Made by a program: the position numbers and the translations under genes. The notes under the pieces were generated by a model. It made no database searches. It had not been told where the DNA came from and worked only from the letters and a program-made list of their open reading frames with translations. A stretch of DNA of 64,000 nucleotides from Aricia agestis (Eukaryota; Arthropoda; Insecta; Lepidoptera; Lycaenidae): NCBI RefSeq assembly GCF_905147365.1, contig NC_056408.1, positions 930,001-994,000 of the forward strand, read 5' to 3'. This document shows positions 27,801 through 35,618 of this stretch, one piece after another; the stretch's first letter is position 1, and each line of letters begins with the position of its first letter.

Positions 27801-30800
27801 GGGCCCCCGAGTCGGGGGACAAAAATCCTTTCTTAGTGGATGTCTATGTCATAACATCCACCTGCATGCCAAATTTCAGCCCGATCCATCCAATGGTTTG
27901 GGCTGTGCATTGATAGATCACTGTGTCAGTCAGTCAGTCAGTCAGTCAGTCAGTCAGTCACATTTGAGTTATATTTAAGATAGTATTGTACCGTTAGAGC
28001 GGCGTGGTCCGCGTGAAGGTGGAGGGCGACAACGAGCCGGCGCCCAGCGCGCCGCGCGAGGAGGGCATGGTGCCCTTTGTGTTCGTGGGCACGCGAGAGA
28101 ACATCGCCAACGCCAAGGTGCTCGTCGAGTACCATGTCGCACACCTCAAGGTAAACTACTACTTACACTCTGTCAAGAGAGAGTAGACGCTGAAATACAT
28201 TTTCCTACGAATAATAAGACTCGCGGCCAAATTTGACACACTTACTATTCCTTTGTTTTTATTATTCGTAGTTTTTATGTGATTTAAAAATTATGTTCGG
28301 CGTCTACTCTTTTTTGACAAGCTATAAACTTTAAGTCGTGAATTGTTGGCACTTCTCAGAGTTTTTGTGCTACACTCGGAAACATTGAATTCTAAAAGTT
28401 CACAAACTTTTAACAAAGAAGAATTTGCTATGAATTTCATATTATGAATTATTTAATTACTCTATAATGAAGTTAAGTTTTCGTTAAATGTCTGTGTGAA
28501 GTCGTTCAAGTAAACACAACAATATCTTTTACTTTGAATGAATAGTATAGAATAGTACATGCTTACACAATTTGTTGGATATACGAGGGCTGCTATTTAT
28601 GTATCCGGAATTTAAAAAAGAAACAAACATATATCATTTAATATGGTATTACTGCTTTTCAAAATATTTGCCGCGATGATCGACACACTTTTGCATACGC
28701 TGGAACCAATTTTCATAGCACTTTTTCCATTCTGATTGAGGTATCTCCAAAACGTGCATTTTGAACGCATCAACAGCATCTTCGCGGCTCGAAAAACGTT
28801 GACCACGTAGTTGACCATTTGCTTCAAAGTACTTTTTGCACGAGTAACTTTTGTTGGTTTCGGCTCATCTTGGAACACCCACACCGTTGACTGTTTAGTT
28901 TCGGGGTCATATGCATAGATCCAAGATTCATCACCTGTGTAGATATTATAAACGGCTTTTGACGTACCACGGTTGTATTTTTTTATCATTTTTTTGCACC
29001 AATCGACACGAGCCCGTTTTTGATCGATTGTCAAGTTGTGCGGAATCCAACGCGAACATATTTTTTTTACAGCCAAATGTTCGTGTAATATCTTATGTAT
29101 GCTCGTCATACTTATGCCTAAGGACGCCTCTATCTCGCGATATGTAACATGACGATCACGCATTATTAGTTCCCGCACAGCATCTATATTTTGTGGGACA
29201 ACAGCTGTTTTTGGGCGACCTTCTTTATTTTCATCCGTGAGCATAGACCGCCCACGATTAAACTCACTGTACCAGTGATAAACAGTGGTTTTTGATGGTG
29301 CTTCATCTCCAAAAGTTGCGGTGAGTTGAATAAAGCACTGTTGTTGATTTAGCCCACGCCGAAAATCGTAGTAAATCATTGCACGAAAATGTTCACGCGT
29401 TAAATCCATGGCAAATGAAGACACGCAATTTTCAAAATGACGCCACAATGGAAAAATAATTGACAGTCACATGAAACAAAATGTATTCTTCAACCAAAGA
29501 GTTCTATTTTCAAATGTTGTAATAACTTTTTAAATATTGTTCTTGTAAGTGGCCAGTTCCGGATACATAAATAGCAGCCCTCGTAGCTGTATCTAAGGAT
29601 TGCGCGATCCTTCAGAAACTATGGAAGCTCGATTTCTCGAAGCTAGTGGAGTATTGTTTTTGTGAAAAAGTAGAATACTCAGTGTTTGGTGATTGGCGAC
29701 GACCTTTGTGGCTCAGTTGTGAGCGAGTTGGTAGCTCAAGCCAGGGGTCGTGGGTTCGAATCCCACCGACGGAACAAAAAGTTTTCAATGTTCCTGGGTC
29801 TTGGATGTGTATTTACTATTATAATATGTATAATGTAATAAAAATCTTACATAAATGTATAGTATAAAGCAGGCGTTCCCAAAGTGTGCGCCTCGGCGCC
29901 CAGGTGCGCCGTGGAAAGGCAAGAGGGGCGCCGTGAGTCGATCCTCTATCATTATCCGAAACCATAAATGTAATACAATAAAATTAAAATAAGTATTAAT
30001 TATGTAAAGCGCGGGGAGAATTAAATAATATTTGTTTATTATTATTTACAAGCTTAACCTAAATATAATCACTAAAGGTGTTTATTTATGTATCTTTTTA
30101 TAATAGCTAGGTAGAGTAGGGCGCCGTGACAAAACATTATGTGACGTGTAACTGGGCCAGACTGACGTGGTGTGAAGCGTCCATAGATATTACAGGAATA
30201 TATATATTTATATTATTATATTATTATTTTATTATTATTACAGGAAGTGGAGCAGCTGCGCGCGGAGAAGCTGGAAATCGACAACCAGCTGCGGGCGGCG
30301 TCGGGCGGCTCCTCCTCCTCGTACCCCCCGCCCCGCGGCGCGCCTCCCACCCGCGCCAGACGCCCCCGACCGCCGCTAGGACGATACCCGACAGGTCATT
30401 ATTATCCTATTGCTATATCTCAGTGTTCTGCTAAGTACTCACATACGGTTTTACGCTATCGAGCAATCATGTCGAGAATAAACCCGCGGCTTGGGCTTTC
30501 GTCCACACATTCAGCATTACTATCGAGTAAGCTCGCCGTTCAGTATTCACCGAACCGTTCGAGCCAAAAGATGTCTGACCAACTAAGGAGAACGCGCCTC
30601 GCGCCACTCGAAGTCACGTTCACACGCTTGAGTAAAGTTCGACGGCTCGTGTGGAGTAAGTTCGAAGGAAACATCGAGCCGGTCCGGTGCGAGCCTTCGA
30701 GCTGTGAGTTTTGCGGTCCACATGGGGGTTTTGCTCGATTTAGAGTAAAACTATCGAGTAAAACCGTATGTGAGTACTTGGCCTTCCACAAACTTTTTGT

Positions 30801-33800
30801 GTTCAAGGTACAGCTAGAAAAACTAAAATTTTTGGAGATACACCACAAATTAAGCAGCGTGTTGAGTGCCTTGTTCCCAATTCCCATTCCTTTCGTCGAT
30901 TGTCCTGAGATGTTATCTTTTTGGTTCTTATGAACTGGGAATATGTAGGTAAAATAGTTTTTTTTTGTAACACTAACTTCTGGCCACGATACACCAGTGT
31001 GCCGCGACACACATTATAGCGTGCTAAATAATATTACATATCAACTAGAAAGTAGGCCAATGCACTTTGATTTCAGTTTAGGTTTAGATTCTACTGACTG
31101 ATTAACGTACAATTTACAATTGTGATTGCTTCTCAGGAGGACGACGACCAACCCCAGAGATAGGCGAGGAAAGAGGAGACAACTCGTCGTATCGCGGACG
31201 GGGTAGGCCGCCTCGTCCAAACAGGTACGGATGGTCACGAGCCTTATTAGTTTGCCACAAATTGCTAGCACCGTATCCAGTCTCCGAATCCGGTATGTTG
31301 GGACCGGATCCGGTAACCGTAAAATGATGCTGGATCTATTGCGTATATTTGAAATGTGGACTTATCGACAGTTTTATAAAATATATAAAAATGCCGATAA
31401 ATATTATCGCTGCAGGTCGAGTGAGCGGCGCGGCGAGGAACGACGCGTACCGCTGGAGAATGGACGCGCGCACATGCCGCGACCTCCGCGCGAGCACCGT
31501 GAGCCCCGGGAACCCCGCGAACAGCGGGAACCGCGCGAACAGCGGGAACCGCGCGAACAGCGGGAACCGCGCGAACAGCGGGAGCCGCGCGAACAGCGGG
31601 AGCAACGGGAACCGCGCGAGCCCCGGGAACAGCCAAGAGATGCACGTGACGCGGTGAGTTAATCTTTGATTTAAGAGCTTATGCTCTTATTTTGTTATTA
31701 AAAAGCTTTATAGCTGGAGGTGAAAGAAAAAAAATGACAAAGTTCATTTCATCCATTACTGTAAATATCCTGTGCTTGTTGCTTGAAATCTGCTTTGCAT
31801 GTTTACGTGCATATTATTATTTAAAAAAAACAATACGACTGCACTGGAGTGAAGTGACGAATTGACGCAACAATGATAAGTATACAAAATTCGTGATAGC
31901 TATTTCTTGTCCTAGTGAACCTTTTGAAATCAAATTACGATCCATTCATATTATGAGGTCATCATAGCTTAATCTCAATATACCAGCTTCAAAGTATACT
32001 GTCTGTAAGTATATTGGGCATTTTAATTACCATGACTAATTTGTACGCGTACTGTTTACAGAGCGGGCGGCGGCGCGACGACCGGCGAAGGCAGACGGAC
32101 GACGACAGCTCGCAGCTCGACAGCCACGACGTGTCGAGTGCCGACAGAGGTATGTGTGCACGTTCGCACGATGATACGGGCTAGTTTGTTGTTTTCTCAC
32201 TAATCTTTTTATTAGTAAAGTGTTTGACTGCGAGTCATAAGATAAAAAATTATGTTATAATAAGAAGTATTAACAAACAACATTTAAATAAAGTTCGTGT
32301 AACTTAATAAATGTATCTTGCTTGAGATTTTTAACCTAACATTCTCGTAATAAATAAAAAATCTTGATATATTATAATTTATAACATTGCAATATAAATT
32401 TTTTATTCACATACTGCATTCCTCTTAAGGGCGTTCGCTGCGTTGAGCGTATGCCTAATGCCCGTAGCGGCCGCCCGCGCCGTTAGCTCGCCAAAGTAAT
32501 CGTGCGACGGCTGACCCGCCTCACGCAGCTCTGCTCTATGGGATGACATGAAACAAGCACGCCGCGCCGGGCGCACGCTTAACGCAGCGAACGCCCAAAT
32601 GTCAAAATGTTTGGACACTTATTCTGTGATTTTAAGACCTCTGTTATGTGATGAACTCTTGCAATAAATATTTTTATACTTTATAAGTTATCATGACTCA
32701 TAAGTATTTCATACATAAAAATCTGAAAATATTACTGAACGTGCTAGTTACATTAATGTAGTCTTTACTTGTTAATTATGAATGTTAAAAACTTCATATA
32801 TTTTATATTAGTGTATGTATGTTATTGTAGTTTATTTTTGCATCCTTAGTTACATTTTAATCAGTACATGTATGACACTAGGAGGAATGGGAATTGTTTG
32901 GACGCCTTCGCAGTCAGTTAAGCTACTTCTGGATGTCTGCTCTGCTTGTAGATTAGTGCCAGTTTTGTCCTAGTGGGATGGGGCGCACTGTAGTTGTTCT
33001 GTGGCGGGGTATCGTGATGGCGCAGGGCCGGCCCTACCGTAAGGCAAACTGCTGCTCAAGGCGGAGGGCGCCTCGGTGGTCAACAGGGCGTCATAATCCG
33101 ATCTCGGTTCGTCCTAAAACTTGTGTCGGGCCGGCACTGTGTCGGCGGGGGTGTAGCTGGCGTCCAGGAGTGGCGGGAGGCGGGAGGCGGCGGGGGTCGG
33201 GGCATGACGTGCGGTGTGTGTGCAGAGTCCGCGTCGTCGGAGGACGGCCGCGCCGCCGGGGACGCGCCCGCGCGCAGCCGCCGCCGTCGCCGCACAGGTA
33301 CACACACGCACATAACACGCATACGGCATACCACACACACATGTACACAGATATGTAACAATATTATAGTTTGTGCGTTTTAAGATGATATGGGTGACAG
33401 TTCTCATATTCCTTGCTATGAATTTTTTTTACAAGAAAATAAAAAAAAAATCAAAATGTTATATAAGTTACTAGCTGTCCCGGCAAACATTGTTTTGCCA
33501 TATAAATAATTTTTGGAATAAAAAATAGATGTTGGCCCATTCTCAGACCTACTCAATATGCTCACAAAATTTCATGAGAATCGGTCAAGCCGTTTCGGAG
33601 GAGTACGGGAACGAACATTGTGACACGAGAATTTTATATATAAGACTAGCTGTCCCGGCAAACGTTGTTTTGCCATATAATTTTTTTTTGTATGAAAAAT
33701 AGATGGCCGATTCTCAGACCTACTCAACATGCCCTCAAAATTTCATGAGAATCGGTCAAGCCGTTTCGGAGGAGTATGGCAACGAAAACTGTGATACGAG

Positions 33801-34223
33801 AATTTTATATATTAGATAGATATTCCATCTACAAAAACAAATGATTCCTATTATAATTGTAAATGAATAAAAATTAAAGTTGCTTAATGCTAACTTAAAA
33901 TTATATTATTATCTGTGAAATAGGAGTCTAAAATTGTTGTTACGAAAAGATTTGAAAAATGTCAGATGCATGAAAAATCGAAATCAAATCGTTAAAAAAG
34001 GGCGGCCATCTTAAATCGCCGGCACCACTGAAATGTCAGTACGAAATCGATAATTTCCATTGCAATTTCTTTTTGAAGTGATTCGATATTTTTAAATTAT
34101 CGATTAATTTTTGTTAGGTAACTTCCCTACTATTGTCAATTATAATGTGTCACGCATATCATCTTAAAACGCACAAACTAAAGTTGCTATCTATATCTTA
34201 TATCTTTAAACGAGCAATTCTTG

Positions 34224-34281
<58 letters not shown>

Positions 34282-35618
34282 GGAATCTCGGAATCGGCTG
34301 CAACGATTTTCATGAAATTTAGTAAATAGGGGGTTTCGGGGGCGATAAATCGATCTAGCTAGGAATCATTTTCAGAAAATGTCTTTTTATGCGTGTTTTA
34401 TCGATAATCGATAAACAGAAAAATATGACTCTTCCTGACATCTATTGGCGAATAATAATACTATTTTGTAAGCAACTAATTGTTTTAACGACCAGCAGAT
34501 GGCGTTATTAAGTAACACGAAGTCAATGAGTGTTTGCTATACCGAGCAAAGCTCGGTCATCCAGGTACTCAATATTAAAAATGCGAAGGTGTGACAGACA
34601 GCTGTTGATCTGTCCGTCTGTCTGTCTGTTACCTCTTCGCGACCAAACCACCATGACACGATTTTGCGGAAATTTGGTATGGAAATACTTTGAGTCCCGG
34701 GAAAGGACATAGGATACTTTTGATCCCGGAAATTTGTAAAGTCACTCGCGATAGACGAATTTTGCTGCAACGGAGTTTCGGGCACCGACTAGTTTATTCA
34801 ATCCAGGCTTAATTCTTTAATATTGCTAAATAATATTACTTAATTCTTAAAGTAACAAAAAGAGCCGTTGTTTTAACCGTTTAAATCATGTACTCAATTA
34901 ATCATGAATATTAACCCTATTAAACACTATTAGTTTTTTGCTTTAATGAACACATTTACAATACAAGCTTCGATCAATACAAGGTAACTTACAACAGCAT
35001 GTTTTCTCATATTCTGTCTAAATATTTTTTATAATGTGTGCTAAATAAAAGGTTTTTGTAATTAAATGTCGTAACATCTATATCATTAAGTAGTTTTTAC
35101 AGTTTGCATGTTCTTAGTTTTGTGCACATGACGTAAAATTTTCAGATTTAGACTAATCGTAGGGATATTTTTAAGTATAGCATGTAAGCTAGGGTTAGCT
35201 AAATAATAACTCCAGTCGGTTTTAAAACGTATTTATTAATAAATATTAATATACAACATCAAAAAGTACTATGATATTTATTTACACATTGTTCACCTTC
35301 TATGTACAAAATAGCTTTATCTATACATACTAAATTAAGATTCGGCTTCAAAAACTTCCTCGTCTGAGGCTGGCTTCACAACTATCCGGGACACCCATAG
35401 CCGTGAGCCAGCCTAAGCGACGTCCGCCGTCTACTCAACGGGGAGACCTATATTACGCGGGATGTGTTGCAGGCGGCGGGTGGAAGAACGGCGCGCACGC
35501 GGGCGGCGGCGGCGGCGGGGAGGGTGCGGCGGCGGGGGCAGGAGCGGTGACGGCGGCCGGCGGCAAGGGCCGGCGCGACAAGGCCAAGGGCGAGCCGCTG
35601 CTCAACGGCACCGCGTAG
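9839..35618 (+). CDS. Fmr1: Fragile X mental retardation protein (FMRP) orthologue
   Basis: This is an RNA-binding protein that associates with polyribosomes and represses translation of target mRNAs, notably in neurons. Fifteen coding exons join in phase: 9839-9889, 10253-10305, 10388-10541, 22163-22326, 22954-23121, 24018-24104, 24325-24472, 26875-27003, 27998-28150, 30244-30394, 31137-31224, 31416-31653, 32062-32149, 33226-33297, 35473-35618. This gives 629 aa (human FMRP is 632). Agenet/Tudor repeats occupy the N-terminus (EKEPCGWW near residues 76-83). KH1 has REDLMGLAIGTHG (GTHG 243-246). KH2 has VGKVIGKNG (GKNG 306-309); Ile305 lies where human Ile304 is. A short linker leads to MVPFVFVGT, then a nuclear-export-like LRAEKLEIDNQL. 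The C-terminus is low-complexity: RGRGRPPRP, tandem REPREQ, an RRRR tract and a glycine/alanine tail. Exon 10 has a weak donor (GTCATT). Confidence 0.97.
11358..11560 (+). mobile_element. Non-autonomous Helitron
   Basis: The 5' end is A|TCTTATATCTTTAAACG. The 3' end has hairpin ACCGAGC-AAA-GCTCGGT (11533-11549) followed by CTAG|T at 11557-11560. TC start, 3' hairpin, CTAG end and A|T target without duplication are the Helitron hallmarks. A related copy lies at 34190-34562. Confidence 0.8.
12093..14137 (-). pseudogene. RTE-like non-LTR retrotransposon reverse transcriptase, interrupted
   Basis: The minus strand codes for reverse-transcriptase sequence in two blocks. At 14137-13733, EQAGFRADFSTVDH is followed by FVDYNKAFDS. 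At 13106-12093, GVRQGDPLSP, FADDIVIF (the catalytic F/Y-ADD box) and an RTE-style C-terminus (GHITR, EWYPRQGKRRKG) appear. The blocks are one continuous domain split by a Helitron at 13107-13732. The N-terminal endonuclease is missing and frames are broken, so it is dead. RTE clade is inferred from the C-terminal motifs. Confidence 0.85.
13107..13732 (+). mobile_element. Lep1-type Helitron inserted in the RTE-like LINE
   Basis: It starts A|TCTATACTAATATTATAA, contains CGAAAGTATCTCTGTCTG and ATTGTAATGAAATTTTG, and ends GCGGACGAAGTCGC...CTAG|T. It lies exactly at an AT dinucleotide of the host LINE with no target duplication. The host reverse transcriptase resumes on each side. Confidence 0.88.
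14500..14720 (+). pseudogene. LINE RNase H fragment
   Basis: On the plus strand around 14530-14660 the translation contains KVGILSDSKSALQAVTL. The GILSDSKSALQ block is the core of the RNase H domain carried by some LINEs. Frames break soon after. It is unrelated to the RTE-like copy beside it, which is on the other strand. Confidence 0.6.
15515..15673. mobile_element. Imperfect palindromic MITE
   Basis: CTAACTTGTCG at the left pairs with CGACAAGTTAG at the right. Internal blocks CCTGTCAAAAAC / GTTTTTGACAGG and TTTCCATATAAA / TTTATATGGAAA pair too, leaving a short centre. Fmr1 intron 3. Confidence 0.75.
15843..15996. mobile_element. Palindromic MITE
   Basis: Long arms begin GGCCACACTAACG and return as CGTTAGTGTGGCC. 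The inner arms ATTATCGCGTTAATTCT and TTATAGCATTATCGCC pair almost perfectly. It is 154 bp, non-coding, in Fmr1 intron 3. Confidence 0.82.
16294..16985 (+). mobile_element. Helitron, Lep1-like chimera
   Basis: It starts TCTTACTAATATTATAAAGG and CGAAAGTTTGTTTGGATG, and ends GCGGGCGAAGCCGCGCGGGA...CTAG|T. An internal stretch with AACCGACTTTCAAAATGGG differs from the copy at 13107, so it is a chimeric or longer relative. Fmr1 intron 3. Confidence 0.75.
17895..17975. repeat. CCGAAAC-rich degenerate tandem repeat
   Basis: Units such as GAAACCGAAAC, GCCGAAACT and GGCCGAAACTGG follow one another on both strands' sense of the motif. Likely transposon subterminal repeats. Confidence 0.5.
19231..19282. 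repeat. AT-rich palindrome
   Basis: ATTCTAAAAAAAAGTTTCAA at the left pairs with TTGAAACTTTTTTTTAGAAT at the right around an A/T centre. It is perfect over the outer 20 nt or more. Confidence 0.7.
20395..20730 (+). repeat. GGTTCCGTAGCC interspersed repeat
   Basis: It starts TTAGGGTTCCGTAGCCAAAT, with a GTCTGTCTGTCTGTC tract and CACTTTTCTCCGAAACTATA. The same sequence is present in inverted orientation at about 11735-12105. The adjacent SINE begins at its 3' edge. Confidence 0.7.
20731..20870 (+). mobile_element. SINE copy 2, 3'-truncated
   Basis: It has the same GTGGGAGAGCCAT...CGGCACGAATGGGCCGGCTC head as the copy at 3164, ending in GGAGGCCCAAGCCCCTACCC. It is then joined directly to LINE sequence. 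Confidence 0.78.
20871..21250 (+). pseudogene. LINE endonuclease-domain fragment
   Basis: The plus-strand translation at 21080-21240 contains NIRGLHSNLNVVHYHLETA and ALLFLTETQISSPSDTSYL. This is the N-terminal part of an apurinic-endonuclease domain of a Jockey/CR1-like LINE ORF2. It stops at 21250. No reverse transcriptase follows. Confidence 0.7.
21385..21720 (-). repeat. GAGTCGGACTCGC interspersed repeat fragment
   Basis: CGGCCAAGTGCGAGTCGGAC is followed by TATGGGAGCCCCCCTTAAAT and a second, degenerate TATGGGA...CCCCTTAAAT block. It belongs to the same family as the fragments at 4615 and 27080. Confidence 0.65.
21764..21868. mobile_element. Palindromic MITE
   Basis: CAATGCTGGGAACTCAAAAA pairs with TTTTTGAGTTCCCAGCATTG. 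The inner arms CCGTCTTCATACCCATAC and GTATGGGTATGACGACGG pair too. It is 105 bp, about 300 bp upstream of Fmr1 exon 4. Confidence 0.82.
22558..22810. mobile_element. MITE with ~90-bp inverted repeats
   Basis: GCCCCTTTAGCAC at the left and GTGCTAAAGGGGC at the right are exact complements. Further inverted blocks include AGATAAACTAAAGGT, CCGATCTTTACCGCGG and CACTGT. It occupies much of the short Fmr1 intron between exons 4 and 5 and ends 143 bp before exon 5. Confidence 0.82.
24911..25236 (-). mobile_element. SINE copy 3, full-length-like
   Basis: Read on the minus strand it begins ACGTGGGAGAGCCATG, passes through the CCCTACCCTATTT-rich middle and ends with CCCTTATTTCATAAAAAAAA. It lies in Fmr1 intron 7. 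Confidence 0.82.
25237..26371. other. Fmr1 intron 7, no gene recognised
   Basis: About 1.1 kb of AT-rich intronic sequence. A 92-codon minus-strand frame at 26031-26309 has no domain and no neighbouring exon. No strong repeat was recognised here. Confidence 0.4.
26372..26721 (-). mobile_element. Helitron, minus strand
   Basis: Read on the minus strand it starts TCTATATTAATAATATAAAG and ends GCGAAGCCGCGCGGAACAT-CTAG. It is about 150 bp upstream of Fmr1 exon 8. Confidence 0.72.
27080..27535 (+). repeat. GGTTCCGTACCCAAAGGG interspersed repeat, near-complete copy
   Basis: It starts TAGGGTTCCGTACCCAAAGG and runs through a GTCTGTCTGTC tract, CGTTATAACAACAAATACTA and GGGGGGCTCCCATACA. It ends GGAACCCTTCGTGCGCGAGT-CCGACTCGCACTTGG. 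It is one of the best-preserved members of the family here. Its class is unresolved. Confidence 0.75.
27677..27980 (-). mobile_element. Helitron-like element ending next to Fmr1 exon 9
   Basis: On the minus strand it starts near TCTTAAATATAACTCAAATG with a GACT/CAGT tandem tract, passes CCCAAACCATTGGATGGATC and ends GCGAAGCCGCGGGCAAAAG-CTAG. A related copy in the opposite orientation is at 63150-63390. Its inner edge is 17 bp from the exon 9 acceptor. Confidence 0.72.
27923..27960. repeat. (CAGT)n microsatellite
   Basis: About nine uninterrupted CAGT units lie inside the Helitron-like element, within 40-75 bp upstream of Fmr1 exon 9. This is likely length-polymorphic. Confidence 0.9.
28583..29586 (-). 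mobile_element. mariner transposon, internally deleted
   Basis: Ends read CGAGGGCTGCTATTTATG and its complement CATAAATAGCAGCCCTCG, extended by TATCCGGAA and flanked by TA on both sides. This is the Tc1/mariner TA-target layout. The element is about 1.0 kb, shorter than a full mariner (about 1.3 kb), because the middle of the transposase is missing. It is in Fmr1 intron 9. Confidence 0.92.
28666..29448 (-). pseudogene. mariner transposase, defective
   Basis: From ATG 29448 the N-terminus is intact: an HTH region (TTVYHWYSEF, EGRPKTAV) and a second HTH (VTYREIEASLGISMTSIHKI). The first catalytic Asp follows in TGDESWIYAY. After LKQMVNYV the frame jumps straight to C-terminal sequence. Read in the shifted frame, that part gives EDAVDAFKMHVLEIP and MQKCVDHRGKYFEK. 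The segment holding the second and third catalytic aspartates is deleted, so it cannot be active. Confidence 0.92.
29695..29870 (+). mobile_element. tRNA-derived SINE
   Basis: A pol III B box (GGGTTCGAATCCC) and an A-box-like TGGCTCAGTTGTGAGCG lie in the first 80 bp. An unrelated body (TTCCTGGGTCTTGGATGTG) and an AT-rich tail follow. The acceptor stem does not pair, so it is a SINE head and not a working tRNA gene. It sits about 110 bp from the mariner. Confidence 0.7.
29872..30125 (+). repeat. hAT-like repeat remnant
   Basis: CAGGCGTTCCCAAAGTGTGC followed by GGCGCCC-rich sequence and GGGGCGCCGTGAG is typical of the ends of some hAT-derived repeats. GGGCGCCGTGAC near 30120 may mark the other side. 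Class by resemblance only. Confidence 0.45.
30433..30779. mobile_element. MITE with AAGTACTCACATACGG termini
   Basis: AAGTACTCACATACGGTTTT at the left and its exact complement at the right (AAAACCGTATGTGAGTACTT) bound a 347-bp element. CTATCGAG recurs next to both ends. It starts 38 bp after the donor of Fmr1 exon 10. Confidence 0.85.
31500..31640 (+). repeat. In-frame 18-bp minisatellite in Fmr1 exon 12
   Basis: Tandem copies of CGGGAACCGCGCGAACAG code REPREQ, about six to seven times with small changes (GAGCCG, CAACGG). The reading frame stays open. A charged Arg/Glu/Pro/Gln segment results in the part of FMRP that is otherwise an RGG-like low-complexity region. Confidence 0.9.
32429..32596. 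mobile_element. GC-rich MITE, copy 1
   Basis: GGGCGTTCGCTGCGTT at the left and AACGCAGCGAACGCCC at the right are perfect inverted repeats. The interior has GTAATCGTGCGACGGCTGAC and CTATGGGATGACATGAAACA. A second copy is at 38947. Fmr1 intron 13. Confidence 0.88.
33471..33645 (-). mobile_element. Helitron-like element, tandem copy 1
   Basis: On the plus strand it begins CTAGCTGTCCCGGCAAAC and ends ACGAGAATTTTATATATAAGA. Read on the minus strand this is TC... to ...CTAG. The next copy begins on the very next base. Confidence 0.75.
33646..33816 (-). mobile_element. Helitron-like element, tandem copy 2
   Basis: It repeats the preceding unit in the same orientation without spacer: CTAGCTGTCCCGGCAAACGT, TTTCATGAGAATCGGTCAAG, ending ATTTTATATATTAGA. 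Small differences separate the two units. Confidence 0.75.
34190..34562 (+). mobile_element. Helitron with (AT)n expansion
   Basis: It starts TCTATATCTTATATCTTT, then an (AT)n run at about 34225-34278, then the AATTGGAATCTCGGAATCGG body shared with 11358-11560. The 3' hairpin ACCGAGC-AAA-GCTCGGT is present, but the CTAG end is not, so the terminus was changed. Last Fmr1 intron. Confidence 0.7.
35277..35412 (-). other. Possible antisense terminal exon with poly(A) signal
   Basis: On the minus strand, AG at 35414-35413 precedes an open frame of 25 codons (35412-35338) reading ...LWVSRIVVKPASDEEV... and a TAA at 35337-35335. An AATAAA follows at 35282-35277. It looks like the last exon of a minus-strand gene or of a retrocopy, inside the last Fmr1 intron. 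No upstream partner exon was found and the pyrimidine tract is poor. Not recognised. Confidence 0.3.

Noticed and set aside
29695..29790. Possible tRNA gene
   Set aside because: The B box is good but the acceptor stem and the 3' end do not pair and an unrelated SINE body follows; treated as a tRNA-derived SINE.
31265..31662. Long reading frames on the minus strand and other plus frames over Fmr1 exon 12
   Set aside because: They are shadows of the GC-rich 18-bp repeat, which is open in several frames.
33080..33407. Three overlapping minus-strand frames near Fmr1 exon 14
   Set aside because: Caused by GC-rich and CA-rich sequence; the plus-strand exon explains the signal.
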